In this document: one piece after another, positions 29,182-38,700 of the stretch
Position numbering within the stretch: the first letter of the stretch is position 1
How the letters are laid out: each line of letters begins with the position of its first letter
Assembly: GCF_004337695.1 (NCBI RefSeq)
Contig: NZ_SJXJ01000002.1
Span: 62,001 to 126,000, forward strand
Direction of reading: 5' to 3'
DNA length: 64,000 bases
From: Tenacibaculum sp. M341
GTDB lineage: Bacteria; Bacteroidota; Bacteroidia; Flavobacteriales; Flavobacteriaceae
Notes under the pieces: model-generated
What the model saw: only the letters and a program-made list of their open reading frames with translations
Told to the model about the DNA's origin: nothing
Databases searched by the model: none
Program-made: the position numbers and the translations under genes

Positions 29182-29898
29182 ATGAAGGTACTTCGATGTT
29201 TAGTTGCAGATGATGAACCTATTGCTCGTCAAATAATTGAAAAATATATTCAAGATATCCCATATTTAGAATTGGTTTTTTCATGTAAAAATGCTTTTGA
29301 AGTGATGGAAGTATTAGAAAGGGAATCGATAGATTTACTTTTCTTGGATATTAATATGCCTAAGTTTTCAGGAATTAGTTTATTAAAATCATTAAGTAAA
29401 AAGCCAGAAGTAGTTATAACCACAGCGTATTCTGAATATGCTATTGAAGGTTTTGAACTATCTGTTACCGATTATTTACTAAAGCCTTTTTCTTTTGAGC
29501 GTTTTTTACAAGCAGTTTTAAAAGTAAAACAAAAAGGTGAAAAAGTTAAAGAGGTTGTTCAAATTAAAGAGTCGGTAGTAGCAGAAAAGTCTGAGTTTAT
29601 TTTTGTAAAAAGCGATAAAAAAATTGTGAAACTAAATTTTAATGAAATTAACTATGTTGAGGCTTATGGAAATTATATTAAAATTTATACAGAAAACATG
29701 ATTCTTACTTCACAAACACTTTCAGAATTTTTAGAGAAGTTACCAGATCACTTTTTGAGAATTCATAAATCATACATTATTAATTTTGAAAAGCTAAAAA
29801 TGATTGATGGCAATCAAATTATTCTTGAAAATGATTCAAAATTACCAGTAGGAAAATCATATAGAAAGTTAGTTTTAGAAAAAATTGATGTTGGCTAA
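29182..29898 (+). CDS. LytTR-family response regulator
   Basis: A 238-aa protein with a receiver domain (phospho-acceptor Asp56 in LLFLDINMP) and a C-terminal LytTR DNA-binding domain (about 138-236; VEAYGNYIKIY and LRIHKSYIIN). It is translationally coupled to the kinase. The divergent serine hydrolase/ABC operon is the obvious target, inferred from position. Confidence 0.94.
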   Translation: MKVLRCLVADDEPIARQIIEKYIQDIPYLELVFSCKNAFEVMEVLERESIDLLFLDINMPKFSGISLLKSLSKKPEVVITTAYSEYAIEGFELSVTDYLLKPFSFERFLQAVLKVKQKGEKVKEVVQIKESVVAEKSEFIFVKSDKKIVKLNFNEINYVEAYGNYIKIYTENMILTSQTLSEFLEKLPDHFLRIHKSYIINFEKLKMIDGNQIILENDSKLPVGKSYRKLVLEKIDVG

Positions 29899-30041
29899 AT
29901 TTGTTTTTTTAAGAAGCATAATTTTTTGAATATAAAAGCAAAGATTTTCAATCATTAGCTAAATTGATCTAATTATAATATTAACAGTTTTTTATAAAAA
30001 AGAACCATTTGTAATAGATTATAAAAATCATTCTTTTTTAT

Positions 30042-30049
30042 TACATTTG
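30042..30049 (+). promoter_or_regulatory. Candidate lspA -7 box
   Basis: TACATTTG is an exact Bacteroidetes -7 box, 20 bases before the lspA ATG. No -33 element at normal spacing was seen. It suggests that lspA has its own promoter here instead of being read from ileS. Confidence 0.4.
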
Positions 30050-30069
30050 TCGCTATTAAATTTTTAGGA

Positions 30070-30666
30070 ATGTCTAAGAAAACCATCGCTATACTTACTG
30101 TTGTACTTGCAATTTTGATTGATCAAATCAGTAAAATATATATTAAAACACACTTTTATTTAGGAGAAGAAATAAAAGTATTAGGCTTAGATTGGTTTCG
30201 CATTCATTTTACCGAAAATAACGGAATGGCTTGGGGTTTTGAGTTTGGTGGTAAAGCAGGTAAACTGTTTTTAACGTTATTTCGTTTGGTAGCTGTAACA
30301 GGAATTGTTTATTGGTTAGGAAAAACAATAAAGAGTAAAATTCATAACGGAGTTGTTATAGCTATTGCATTAATTTTAGCAGGAGCGGTAGGTAATATTA
30401 TTGATTCTGTTTTTTACGGAGTTATTTTCAATACTCCATCTGGTAGAGGAATTGCTACTATGTTTCCAGATAAACCTTACGGTGATTTGTTCTTTGGAAA
30501 AGTAGTTGATATGCTTTATTTTCCTATGTATAAAGGTGAAAGCTTTACTTTTTTTAATGCAATATTTAACGGGGCTGATAGTTGGATTACTATTGGTGTA
30601 ATTTTATTGTTCATTTTTAATAAACAAGCTTTTCCTAAAGAAGAAAAAAAGGAAATTGAAGACTAA
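30070..30666 (+). CDS. lspA: Lipoprotein signal peptidase (signal peptidase II)
   Basis: A 198-aa integral membrane aspartyl protease with four hydrophobic helices. The catalytic Asp regions are AGAVGNIIDSVFYG and VVDMLYFPMY / FNGADSWITIG, in the longer form usual for Bacteroidetes. It cleaves prolipoproteins such as those encoded at 1481 and 22126. It is followed after 4 bases by an ABC permease-like gene. Confidence 0.95.
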   Translation: MSKKTIAILTVVLAILIDQISKIYIKTHFYLGEEIKVLGLDWFRIHFTENNGMAWGFEFGGKAGKLFLTLFRLVAVTGIVYWLGKTIKSKIHNGVVIAIALILAGAVGNIIDSVFYGVIFNTPSGRGIATMFPDKPYGDLFFGKVVDMLYFPMYKGESFTFFNAIFNGADSWITIGVILLFIFNKQAFPKEEKKEIED

Positions 30667-30670
30667 CTAA

Positions 30671-31603
30671 ATGAGGTGGTATTTTCAACTTCAAGTCAAA
30701 ATGTTAAATAGACATTTTAAAGATTTTGGAGTGCCATTATTGATTGCTTATCCACTAATAACTTTTCTTTTTATACTTTTTTCTAGCATTATATTTAATA
30801 TGTTAGAAATCCAATATGCTATTTACGTTTATTTTTTTTGTGCTTTATCTGTATTAATAAAGTTGAGTGAAAAGAAACGTAATCATTTCTTGAAACTTGG
30901 ATGTATTAAAAGAAAGTTTTACAAATTAAGAGCTTTAGAAAATGTACTCATATTAACTCCATTTGTATGTTACTTAATTTTTAAAGGAGCGTATTTGTTC
31001 ATATTGTTACTTTATATTTCTGGGTTATTATTAAGTAGATTTATAATTAGTACACCATCAAATTTTGTAATTCCAACTCCGTTTTGGAGAAAACCATTTG
31101 AATTTTCTGTTGGTTTTAGAAAAACCTTTTACGTTTATCCATTCATATATTGGTTAACTTATAAATCTATTGAAGTAGATAATTTTAACCTTGGAGTTTT
31201 TTCGATGATAGTACTGTTCTTAACACTAATATCATATTATACAAAAATGGAAAAGGAATATTATGTTTGGATATTTAATAAAAAAGCGAAAGAATTTTTA
31301 GTTGAAAAAATCAAAATAGGGGTTATGTATGCTCTTTTGCTCAGCGCTCCAATTTTTATAGCTTTATTATCTTTTAAAGACTACATAGCAATAACTGTCG
31401 TATATTTTTTACTATGCTTTATATATTTAATTCAAGCGATTATTGCAAAGTATGTTGATTTTCCTAAGCAGATTAATTTACCAAGTTCTATGATTTATAC
31501 TTTGAGTTTGGCTTTCCCTTTTTTCATTCTTTTTACTTTTCAATACTTTTATAAAAAATCTATTCAAAAACTAAAATCCATTTTAAATGATAAGAATCAA
31601 TAA
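30671..31603 (+). CDS. Probable ABC transporter membrane protein
   Basis: A 310-aa protein with about eight hydrophobic segments and no soluble domain. It overlaps the start of an ABC ATPase gene by 17 bases, so it is almost certainly the membrane partner of that ATPase. It starts 4 bases after lspA. No family-specific motif was recognised and the substrate is unknown. Confidence 0.7.
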   Translation: MRWYFQLQVKMLNRHFKDFGVPLLIAYPLITFLFILFSSIIFNMLEIQYAIYVYFFCALSVLIKLSEKKRNHFLKLGCIKRKFYKLRALENVLILTPFVCYLIFKGAYLFILLLYISGLLLSRFIISTPSNFVIPTPFWRKPFEFSVGFRKTFYVYPFIYWLTYKSIEVDNFNLGVFSMIVLFLTLISYYTKMEKEYYVWIFNKKAKEFLVEKIKIGVMYALLLSAPIFIALLSFKDYIAITVVYFLLCFIYLIQAIIAKYVDFPKQINLPSSMIYTLSLAFPFFILFTFQYFYKKSIQKLKSILNDKNQ

Positions 31604-32264
31604 CCTGTCAAAAAAATATGGAACAAATACAGTTTTAAACAACATTTCTATTCATTTAGAGAAAGGAAAAGTTTACGGTATTGTAGGCGAAAATGGAGCA
31701 GGGAAAACTACATTCTTCAATTGTTTATCTGGAATAGAACAATACCAAGGAAAGATTGATTCAATAAAGAATTTAAAAGATACGATAGGTTTTTTACAAA
31801 CAGAATCTTATTTCTTCCCAAAAATAACAGGAAAAGAATATTTACAGTTATTAATTAATGCAAGAGAAGTAAAAGTAAAGCATATTGAAGAACGAAATAT
31901 TTTTGATTTACCTTTAGATAAATATGCTGTAAATTACTCTACAGGAATGAAAAAGAAACTTGCCTTAACAGGAATATTACTTCAACAAAATGAGGTGTTT
32001 ATTTTAGATGAGCCTTTTAATGGAGTTGATATTCAGAGTAATATTGTAATAACTGAAATTATTCATAAACTAAAATCATTAAATAAATTGATAATCATTT
32101 CGTCTCACATTTTCTCTACTCTGGCAGAGACTTGTGATGAAATTCATGTTTTAGAAAATGGAAATTTTTCTGAAAAAGTAATGAAAGAAGACTTTAAAAA
32201 GTTAGAAGATGAAATGAAAAAACGAACTGTTGGTAATAAAATTGATAGACTAGATTTAGTTTAG
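31587..32264 (+). CDS. ABC transporter ATP-binding protein (short, ABC-2 type)
   Basis: A 225-aa ATPase with Walker A GENGAGKTT, signature YSTGMKKK, Walker B VFILDEPFNGVD and H-loop SSHIF. The start overlaps the preceding membrane-protein gene by 17 bases, which indicates translational coupling. It is a small type resembling ATPases of bacteriocin self-protection or exporter systems; that similarity is only general. Confidence 0.9.
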   Translation: MIRINNLSKKYGTNTVLNNISIHLEKGKVYGIVGENGAGKTTFFNCLSGIEQYQGKIDSIKNLKDTIGFLQTESYFFPKITGKEYLQLLINAREVKVKHIEERNIFDLPLDKYAVNYSTGMKKKLALTGILLQQNEVFILDEPFNGVDIQSNIVITEIIHKLKSLNKLIIISSHIFSTLAETCDEIHVLENGNFSEKVMKEDFKKLEDEMKKRTVGNKIDRLDLV

Positions 32265-32294
32265 TACATTGTAATTCATTAATAATAAATTAAA

Positions 32295-32900
32295 ATGATA
32301 CGTTTCTTAAAGTATTTTGTTGCTTTTTTATTTGGTTTTTTAATCGCAAAATTATGGTACGATCAAAAAGAAGTTGTTTATCAGCAAGAAGAGATTAAGG
32401 TAATGGTAAACGGAATTAAAAACCTAAGTAAATTAGTAGTTTCAGAAGGAAGTTATTCTGAAATGTATAATTTTTCAGATACTAAAAAGTACTTTTTCGA
32501 TTACATTCAATTTGAAAAGAAAGCAATGATATCTGTCAATGCAAAAGTAGAGGTTGGGTATGATTTATCAAAGTTAGATATTCAAATTGATAGTGTAGCA
32601 AAGCAAATTATAATTAATAAAATTCCTGAAGAGTCTGTTACGATTTCTCCGGATATTAAATATTTTGATTTACAGCAGAGTCAATTTAATAGTTTTTCAA
32701 CCCAAGAATTGAATTCTCTTAATGATAAAGCGATTAAAACAATAAAAGAAACCGTTGAGTTTACAACTCAAAAGAAAGAAGCTAAAACGCGCTTATTTGA
32801 AGAATTATCTAAAGTTTACCAGTTGTCTAAAATATATGGCTGGGAAGTAGTTGATAATACCAATGCCAACTTCTTTGATTTATCTCAGTTAAAAGATTAA
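32295..32900 (+). CDS. DUF4230 family protein
   Basis: A 201-aa protein with an N-terminal membrane anchor (FVAFLFGFLIAKLWY). The rest, with the pattern YQQEEIKVMVNGIKNLSKL and GYDLSKLDIQID, matches the DUF4230 family common in Flavobacteria. The function is unknown. It follows the ABC pair by 30 bases and its last 4 bases overlap the convergent gene at 32897. Confidence 0.75.
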   Translation: MIRFLKYFVAFLFGFLIAKLWYDQKEVVYQQEEIKVMVNGIKNLSKLVVSEGSYSEMYNFSDTKKYFFDYIQFEKKAMISVNAKVEVGYDLSKLDIQIDSVAKQIIINKIPEESVTISPDIKYFDLQQSQFNSFSTQELNSLNDKAIKTIKETVEFTTQKKEAKTRLFEELSKVYQLSKIYGWEVVDNTNANFFDLSQLKD

Positions 32901-33148
32901 TAAAAGAAAACTAAAAGTACCATTATTATTAAAACAATAAATGGAACTTTCCAAGGTAACTTTGGGGTTTTAATGAAAGAGTAAGTAGCTGCTGTTATTA
33001 TTGAAAGAGATAAAATAATGCTGCTAAAAATGACTAGTTTTATAAAACCACCTGGTATATGACTATGACTTTTTTCAGGGAATAAATACCAGGCACTTGA
33101 AGCAGTTTGAAGCATTAAAATAAATAAGAACGCTATTTTTTCTTTCAT
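32897..33148 (-). CDS. Small membrane protein at the end of the YeeE operon
   Basis: An 83-aa protein with three hydrophobic stretches (N-terminal signal-like, ~38-60 and ~70-83). It starts 3 bases after the downstream-oriented YeeE gene and so is probably its operon partner. It overlaps the DUF4230 gene tail to tail by 4 bases. The family was not recognised. Confidence 0.55.
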   Translation of the reverse strand: MKEKIAFLFILMLQTASSAWYLFPEKSHSHIPGGFIKLVIFSSIILSLSIITAATYSFIKTPKLPWKVPFIVLIIMVLLVFFY

Positions 33149-33151
33149 TAT

Positions 33152-33565
33152 TTAGTTTGGTAACTTCTTACTCAGTAATCCGTAAATAAAAGCACCTAAT
33201 ACTGCTCCTAATAAAACAACAAGAATAGATATTATTCCATTTCCTAATAAAACAAAAATAGGACCAGGACAAGCACCAGCCAAAGCCCAACCTAAACCAA
33301 ATATAGTACCACCTACAAAAGTTCGTATAAAGCCTTTCTTTTTGGCTTTTACAGTTATAATATTTCCTAATGAATCTTTAATAATTCCTTTTTTAAACAA
33401 GAACATAAAAATCATAGACAAACTAACAGCAGAACCAATAATACCATACATGTGAAATGATTGAAATTTAAACATTTCAAATATTCGATACCATGATATT
33501 GCTTCAGATTTAGTTAATACAATACCAAATAAAACTCCGATGGCTAAAAACTTAATATTTTTCAT
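33152..33565 (-). CDS. YeeE/YedE family transporter half, short form
   Basis: A 137-aa membrane protein with four helices and the YeeE/YedE signature GWALAGACPGPIFVLLGNG, including the conserved Cys thought to relay thiosulfate. It is the small partner (DUF6691 type) of the 185-aa protein encoded 3 bases upstream. Together they are likely to import thiosulfate or another reduced sulfur compound. Confidence 0.88.
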   Translation of the reverse strand: MKNIKFLAIGVLFGIVLTKSEAISWYRIFEMFKFQSFHMYGIIGSAVSLSMIFMFLFKKGIIKDSLGNIITVKAKKKGFIRTFVGGTIFGLGWALAGACPGPIFVLLGNGIISILVVLLGAVLGAFIYGLLSKKLPN

Positions 33566-33568
33566 AAC

Positions 33569-34126
33569 TTAAAAAATTAAAGGAAAAAGAATCCATACCA
33601 TTATTAAACCACCTACAAAAAATCCAATTACAGCAATTAATGAAGGTAGTTGTAAGCTACTTAAGCCAGTAATTGCATGACCAGAAGTACAACCACCTGC
33701 ATATCTAGTTCCGAAACCGATTAGCAATCCAGCAATTAATAAAATAGAAAAACCTTTAACAGTAAGTAGCTTGTCTAAGCTAAATAATTCATTCGGTGCA
33801 TATAAATTTTGATGGTATTCAAAACCTAGCTTTTGTAAATCGTTAATAGTTTCAGGACTAATATTTGTTACCTGTTCTGTAGATAAAAATGAGCGAGTAA
33901 TAACTCCTCCAATAATTAAACCTATTATCATGGCAATAGCCCAATCTCTTTCTTTCCAATCTTTTTTAAAGTAATCAGAAACTTTTCCTGCACCAGCAAT
34001 GGTACACATTGTTTCTAAGTTGGTAGATATACCAAAACTTTTTCCAAAGTAAAAGGTTAAAAATGAAACGATAGCTATTAAAGGACCAGTAACATACCAC
34101 GCCCAAGGCTGTAAAATAAAATCCAT
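33569..34126 (-). CDS. YeeE/YedE family transporter half, long form
   Basis: A 185-aa membrane protein with the motif GTRYAGGCTSGHAITGLSSL, whose Cys marks the translocation path in YeeE proteins. It pairs with the gene at 33152. Bacteroidetes commonly use such split pairs. It begins one base after the kdtA stop codon on the same strand, so it may be read with kdtA. Confidence 0.88.
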   Translation of the reverse strand: MDFILQPWAWYVTGPLIAIVSFLTFYFGKSFGISTNLETMCTIAGAGKVSDYFKKDWKERDWAIAMIIGLIIGGVITRSFLSTEQVTNISPETINDLQKLGFEYHQNLYAPNELFSLDKLLTVKGFSILLIAGLLIGFGTRYAGGCTSGHAITGLSSLQLPSLIAVIGFFVGGLIMVWILFPLIF

Positions 34127-34127
34127 A

Positions 34128-35366
34128 TTAAATTATTTGGTTGATATAATTTATAACTATGTCAGTAGCACCTATATTATTTTTTACATAATTTTTATTG
34201 ATCTCTCCCATAGTTATTCTTAATTCTAAGTTTTTTTTCAGTTCAAAAAAAATACTCGAAAATTCTTCTTGATTTAAAATTGCTTTACTACCACCTAAAT
34301 CAAGTAAATCGATAGCTTCTTTAAATTTTGTGTGTTTATTACCTCCAAAAATTACAGGCACACCATAGGTAGCAGGCTCTAAAATATTATGCAAACCAGT
34401 AGCAAGTCCGCCACCAACATAGGCAGTATTAGCGTATGAGTATATTTTAGTAAGCAAACCTATTGTATCAATTATTAAGACTTGATATTCTTTTAGGTTC
34501 ACATTATTTCTTTCAGAATATAAGATAGATTTTTTTAAAATTTTATTTCTTAATTCTTCAATTTTTACACTGTTTATATTATGCGGAGCAATAATGAATT
34601 TTTCGCTATCCGTAGCTTTGTCATTTATATAGTTTACTAATAGTTCCTCATCTTCAGACCAAGTACTGCCAGCAACAAGCGTGTAGTTTCCATCTTTAAA
34701 TTCTTCTACAAAATCAATATAATTATCTTGTTGAAGAATTTCAAATACTCTATCAAAACGAGTGTCTCCAGAAACAGTTGTGTTTCTTAAATCAATGTTT
34801 TCTAAAAGTTCTTTAGATGAAGTGTTTTGAACAAAAAAGTGATGAAAAGAAGTTAGAAAATTGCGCATCCATTTACCATGTTTCTTAAAAAACAGTTGAT
34901 CTTTTCTAAAAATCCCAGAAACTAAAATTGTTTTAGTATTTGTTCTTTGTAACTCGTTTAAAAGATTAGGCCAAAATTCGTATTTTACTATAATGGCTAT
35001 TTTAGGATGTACATGCTTTATAAATTGTTGTACCTTTTTTTTAGTATCAAAAGGAAGGTAACAAACAGTATCTGCTAAATTATAATTTTTTCTAATTTCA
35101 TATCCTGAAGGAGAAAAGAAAGTGACTACTATTTTATAAGAAGGATATTGTTTTTTTAATCGTTCTATAATTGGTCTAGCTTGCTCGAATTCACCCAAAG
35201 AAGCAGCGTGAATCCAAAAAACACTATCAGTAGGGTTAATTGATTTTAATTTATCAAAAGTCTCTTTACGTCCTTCTACAAATAATTTTATTTTAGGATT
35301 GAATATTGCAATTATTTTTAGAAAAAAGTATGCTATGTGTAGAACGCAATTGTAAATAAAAATCAT
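34128..35366 (-). CDS. kdtA: 3-deoxy-D-manno-octulosonic acid (Kdo) transferase
   Basis: 412 aa from the ATG at 35366. An open frame extends to a TTG at 35402, but that codon lies inside the accC terminator hairpin, so the ATG is preferred. The N-terminal anchor (YNCVLHIAYFFLKIIAIF) and WIHAASLGEFEQARPII motif are typical. The C-terminal Rossmann half contains YVGGGLATGLHNILEP, the donor-binding region. It transfers Kdo from CMP-Kdo to lipid A precursor at the inner membrane. It lies downstream of the accC terminator and so needs its own promoter or read-through. Confidence 0.93.
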   Translation of the reverse strand: MIFIYNCVLHIAYFFLKIIAIFNPKIKLFVEGRKETFDKLKSINPTDSVFWIHAASLGEFEQARPIIERLKKQYPSYKIVVTFFSPSGYEIRKNYNLADTVCYLPFDTKKKVQQFIKHVHPKIAIIVKYEFWPNLLNELQRTNTKTILVSGIFRKDQLFFKKHGKWMRNFLTSFHHFFVQNTSSKELLENIDLRNTTVSGDTRFDRVFEILQQDNYIDFVEEFKDGNYTLVAGSTWSEDEELLVNYINDKATDSEKFIIAPHNINSVKIEELRNKILKKSILYSERNNVNLKEYQVLIIDTIGLLTKIYSYANTAYVGGGLATGLHNILEPATYGVPVIFGGNKHTKFKEAIDLLDLGGSKAILNQEEFSSIFFELKKNLELRITMGEINKNYVKNNIGATDIVINYINQII

Positions 35367-35389
35367 AACAACTAAATAGTTAAATAAAA

Positions 35390-35415
35390 AAATCAGTGAC
35401 AAAAGCCACTGATTT
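35390..35415 (-). terminator. Terminator after accC
   Basis: 9-bp stem AAATCAGTG / CACTGATTT with an 8-nt loop. On the minus strand it is followed by a run of T. It lies 20 bases after the accC stop codon. Confidence 0.82.
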
Positions 35416-35435
35416 GATGTTATTAATAAATGAGT

Positions 35436-36773
35436 TTATTTCATCTCAAATTCTTCCATAAATTTAGTGGTATAGTTACCAGCAACATAATCAGGATGAT
35501 CCATTAATTGTCTATGGAAAGGAATAGTAGTTTTAACTCCTTCAATTACATACTCATCTAAAGCACGCTTCATTTTGTTAATAGCTTCTTCACGTGTTTG
35601 TGCAGTAACAATTAACTTAGAAATCATAGAATCGTAGTTTGGTGGAATCATATAACCAGCATAAACATGTGTGTCAATTCTTACACCATGTCCACCTGGG
35701 GCATGATAAGAAGTGATTTTTCCAGGAGCAGGTCTAAATCCATTAAAAGGATCTTCTGCATTAATTCTACACTCAATAGAATGTAATTGAGGTGTGTAGT
35801 TTTTACCTGAAATAGGTACTCCAGCAGCGACTAAAATTTGTTCACGAATTAAATCATAATCCACAACTTCTTCAGTAATTGGGTGCTCTACCTGAATACG
35901 AGTGTTCATTTCCATGAAGTAGAAATTACGGTGCTTGTCTACTAAAAATTCAACAGTACCAGCTCCTTCATATTTAATGAACTCAGCAGCTTTAATAGCA
36001 GCTTCTCCCATTGCATTTCGTAATTCATCAGTCATAAAAGGAGACGGAGTCTCTTCAGTTAATTTCTGATGACGACGTTGAACAGAACAATCTCTTTCAG
36101 ATAAATGACATGCTTTACCAAATGAATCACCAACAATTTGAATTTCAATATGTCTTGGTTCTTCAATTAATTTCTCCATGTACATATCGTCATTACCAAA
36201 AGCAGCTTTTGATTCTTGTCTAGCAGAATCCCAAGCATCTTTTAAGTCCTCTTCTTTCCAAACGGCACGCATACCTTTTCCTCCACCACCAGCAGAAGCT
36301 TTTAACATTACTGGATATCCAGTTTCTAAAGCTATTTTCTTACAAGTGTCAAAGTCAGTAATTACACCTTCACTACCAGGAATACAAGGTACACCTGCAG
36401 CAATCATGGTAGATTTAGCGTTTGCTTTATCTCCCATTTGGTCAATCATTTCTGCGCTAGCTCCAATAAATTTTATATCGTGCTCTTCACAAAGTTTAGA
36501 AAATTTAGCATTTTCAGATAAGAAACCATAACCAGGGTGAATTGCATCAGCATTTGTAATTTCAGCAGCAGCTATAATTCTGTCCATTTTTAAATAAGAC
36601 TCACTACTAGGCGCTGGTCCAATACAAACAGCTTCATCAGCAAATTTTACGTGTAAACTTTCTGCATCAGCTTTAGAATATACTGCTACAGTTTTAATAC
36701 CCATTTCTTTACAGGTACGCAACACACGAAGTGCGATTTCGCCTCTATTGGCGATTAATATTTTTTTAAACAT
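35436..36773 (-). CDS. accC: Acetyl-CoA carboxylase, biotin carboxylase subunit
   Basis: A 445-aa ATP-grasp enzyme that carboxylates biotin on AccB. Visible motifs are the start [16 protein letters not shown], the glycine-rich ATP loop [36 protein letters not shown] and DSMISKLI. The length is standard. It is the last gene of the pdxA-yceD-rpmF-fabH-accB-accC group and is followed by a terminator. Confidence 0.97.
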   Translation of the reverse strand: MFKKILIANRGEIALRVLRTCKEMGIKTVAVYSKADAESLHVKFADEAVCIGPAPSSESYLKMDRIIAAAEITNADAIHPGYGFLSENAKFSKLCEEHDIKFIGASAEMIDQMGDKANAKSTMIAAGVPCIPGSEGVITDFDTCKKIALETGYPVMLKASAGGGGKGMRAVWKEEDLKDAWDSARQESKAAFGNDDMYMEKLIEEPRHIEIQIVGDSFGKACHLSERDCSVQRRHQKLTEETPSPFMTDELRNAMGEAAIKAAEFIKYEGAGTVEFLVDKHRNFYFMEMNTRIQVEHPITEEVVDYDLIREQILVAAGVPISGKNYTPQLHSIECRINAEDPFNGFRPAPGKITSYHAPGGHGVRIDTHVYAGYMIPPNYDSMISKLIVTAQTREEAINKMKRALDEYVIEGVKTTIPFHRQLMDHPDYVAGNYTTKFMEEFEMK

Positions 36774-36858
36774 CTTGAATCAAATTAGTTAATTAGCTAA
36801 CTAGTCAATTAGCGCTAGAAAACGATTTCGTCTCTAACTTCTAATTTTCTAATTTAAC

Positions 36859-37347
36859 TTACGATGGGTCTACTAAAAATAATGGTTGATCAAATTCTAC
36901 AGGAGTAGAATCGTCTACTAATACCTTAACGATTTTACCAGATACTTCTGATTCAATTTCATTAAATAATTTCATTGCTTCGATAACACAAACAGTGTCT
37001 CCAACTTTTACTTCTTTACCTACTTCTGTAAATACAGGTTTGTCTGGAGAAGGCTTACGGTAAAAAGTTCCAATAATAGGTGATTTTATAGTAAGATACT
37101 TAGACTCATCATCATCACTATTATTAGTAGTAGTAGCAGCTGCAGGAGCTTCCACAACAGGTTGTTGAGCTACAGGTGCTTGCATAATTTGAGGTGCAGC
37201 AGCTATAGGAGCAGCCTGAATTATCTTAGTTTCACTTTCAGTTCCTGTTTTGATGGTGATTTTAACATCATCCATTTCTAACTTCACTTCACTAGCACCA
37301 GATTTTGCTACGAACTTTATAAGGTTTTGGATTTCTTTAATGTCCAT
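36859..37347 (-). CDS. accB: Acetyl-CoA carboxylase biotin carboxyl carrier protein
   Basis: A 162-aa protein with an N-terminal helix, an Ala/Pro-rich linker (residues ~45-75) and a biotinyl domain with the acceptor Lys126 in VIEAMKLFNEI. It carries carboxybiotin between AccC and the carboxyltransferase. It lies between fabH and accC on the same strand. Confidence 0.97.
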   Translation of the reverse strand: MDIKEIQNLIKFVAKSGASEVKLEMDDVKITIKTGTESETKIIQAAPIAAAPQIMQAPVAQQPVVEAPAAATTTNNSDDDESKYLTIKSPIIGTFYRKPSPDKPVFTEVGKEVKVGDTVCVIEAMKLFNEIESEVSGKIVKVLVDDSTPVEFDQPLFLVDPS

Positions 37348-37372
37348 TGTTTATAATTTTAGTTGATTGTGT

Positions 37373-38368
37373 CTATTTATTATAGGCCCACTTTAAATAG
37401 ATAGCTCCCCAAGTGAAGCCACCACCAAAAGCGGCAAAAATTAAATTATCTCCTTTTTTTAGTTCTTTTTCATAGTCATTTAGTAACAAAGGTAAAGTAG
37501 CAGAAGTTGTATTACCGTACTTATGAATATTCATCATTACTTTGTCGCTATCTAAGCCAATTCTATTGGCTGTTGCTTCTATAATTCTTTTATTAGCTTG
37601 ATGTGGAACTAACCAATTAACAGTATCTTTAGTTAAGTTGTTTCTATTTAAAATTCCTTCAGAAACATCTGCCATATTTGAAACTGCAAATTTAAAAACG
37701 GTTCTTCCTTCTTGATGAACATAGTGTTGTCTGTTGCTTATAGTTTCTTCAGAAGCTGGTAATATAGATCCGCCAGCTTCAATTTTTAAGAAATCTCTAC
37801 CAATACCATCACTTCTTAAAAGCTCATCTTGTAAACCATACCCTTCTTCATTTGGTTCAAATAAAACAGCACCAGCACCATCACCAAAAATAATACAAGT
37901 AGCTCTGTCTGTGTAATCAATAATTGACGACATTTTATCAGAACCAATTAAAAGTACTTTTTTATATCTTCCAGATTCGATATAGCTTGATGCAGTAGAC
38001 ATTCCGTACAAAAAACTAGAACAAGCTGCCTGTAAATCATATGCAAAAGCATTTACAGCGCCTATTTCTGTTGCAGTGTATACTGCTGTAGAAGCCACTG
38101 GCATATCAGGAGTAGCTGTTGCTACTATAACTAGATCAATTTCTTTAGGATCAATGTTGTTTTTTTGAATTAAATCTTCAGCTGCTCTAATAGCCATGAA
38201 AGAAGTACCCGCATTTTCTTCCTTTAGTATGCGTCTTTCTTTAATACCAGTTCTTGTTGTAATCCACTCATCATTGGTATCTACCATTGTTTCTAACTCT
38301 TTATTAGTTAAAATATATTCTGGGAGATATTTTCCTACTGCTGTAATTGCTGCAGTTATTTTAGCCAT
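37373..38368 (-). CDS. fabH: Beta-ketoacyl-ACP synthase III
   Basis: A 331-aa thiolase-fold enzyme that starts fatty acid synthesis from acetyl-CoA and malonyl-ACP. The catalytic triad is visible: Cys116 in LQAACSSFL, His in WLVPHQANKRI and Asn in YGNTTSAT. It precedes accB by 25 bases, linking initiation with malonyl-CoA supply. A terminator-like hairpin pair separates it from rpmF. Confidence 0.97.
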   Translation of the reverse strand: MAKITAAITAVGKYLPEYILTNKELETMVDTNDEWITTRTGIKERRILKEENAGTSFMAIRAAEDLIQKNNIDPKEIDLVIVATATPDMPVASTAVYTATEIGAVNAFAYDLQAACSSFLYGMSTASSYIESGRYKKVLLIGSDKMSSIIDYTDRATCIIFGDGAGAVLFEPNEEGYGLQDELLRSDGIGRDFLKIEAGGSILPASEETISNRQHYVHQEGRTVFKFAVSNMADVSEGILNRNNLTKDTVNWLVPHQANKRIIEATANRIGLDSDKVMMNIHKYGNTTSATLPLLLNDYEKELKKGDNLIFAAFGGGFTWGAIYLKWAYNK

Positions 38369-38434
38369 GTTTGTTACGTATAGTAAATTTAGTTTTCAAA
38401 AGTAGTAATTTTTTTTTCACTACATAACGAAAAA

Positions 38435-38492
38435 AACGCCAAAAACAATTGTTTTTGACGTTAAAAAGTTAAAACCTCGTTTAATAGAGGTC
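38435..38492 (-). terminator. Two stem-loops between rpmF and fabH
   Basis: A long hairpin at 38435-38462 (AACG, one mismatch, CAAAAACAA and complement), followed on the minus strand by seven T, fits a terminator after rpmF. A smaller one, ACCTC / GAGGT, sits at 38474-38492 directly after the rpmF stop codon. They probably cut rpmF expression off from the fab/acc genes. Confidence 0.65.
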
Positions 38493-38501
38493 TATTTTAT
38501 A

Positions 38502-38699
38502 CTAAGCTTCAGCTTCTACAGTGTTATCTAATACTACTTGACCACGGTAATATAACTTACCTTCGTGCCAGTGAGCTCTGTGATATAAATGAGCCTCACC
38601 TGTAGTAGGATCAACAGCTATCTGTGGCATAGAAGCTTTATAGTGAGTTCTTCTCTTGTCTCTTCTAGTTTTTGATATTTTTCTCTTAGGATGTGCCAT
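38502..38699 (-). CDS. rpmF: 50S ribosomal protein L32
   Basis: A 65-aa basic protein with the L32 start [20 protein letters not shown]. The zinc Cys pairs of some L32 proteins are absent, as is common in this group (a Cys-free L32). It follows the yceD gene after one base, the order found in most bacteria. Confidence 0.97.
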   Translation of the reverse strand: MAHPKRKISKTRRDKRRTHYKASMPQIAVDPTTGEAHLYHRAHWHEGKLYYRGQVVLDNTVEAEA

Positions 38700-38700
38700 T

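Noticed and set aside
34128-35402. Longer kdtA frame starting with TTG at 35402
   Set aside because: The TTG lies in the accC terminator stem; the ATG at 35366 gives the normal KdtA N-terminus.
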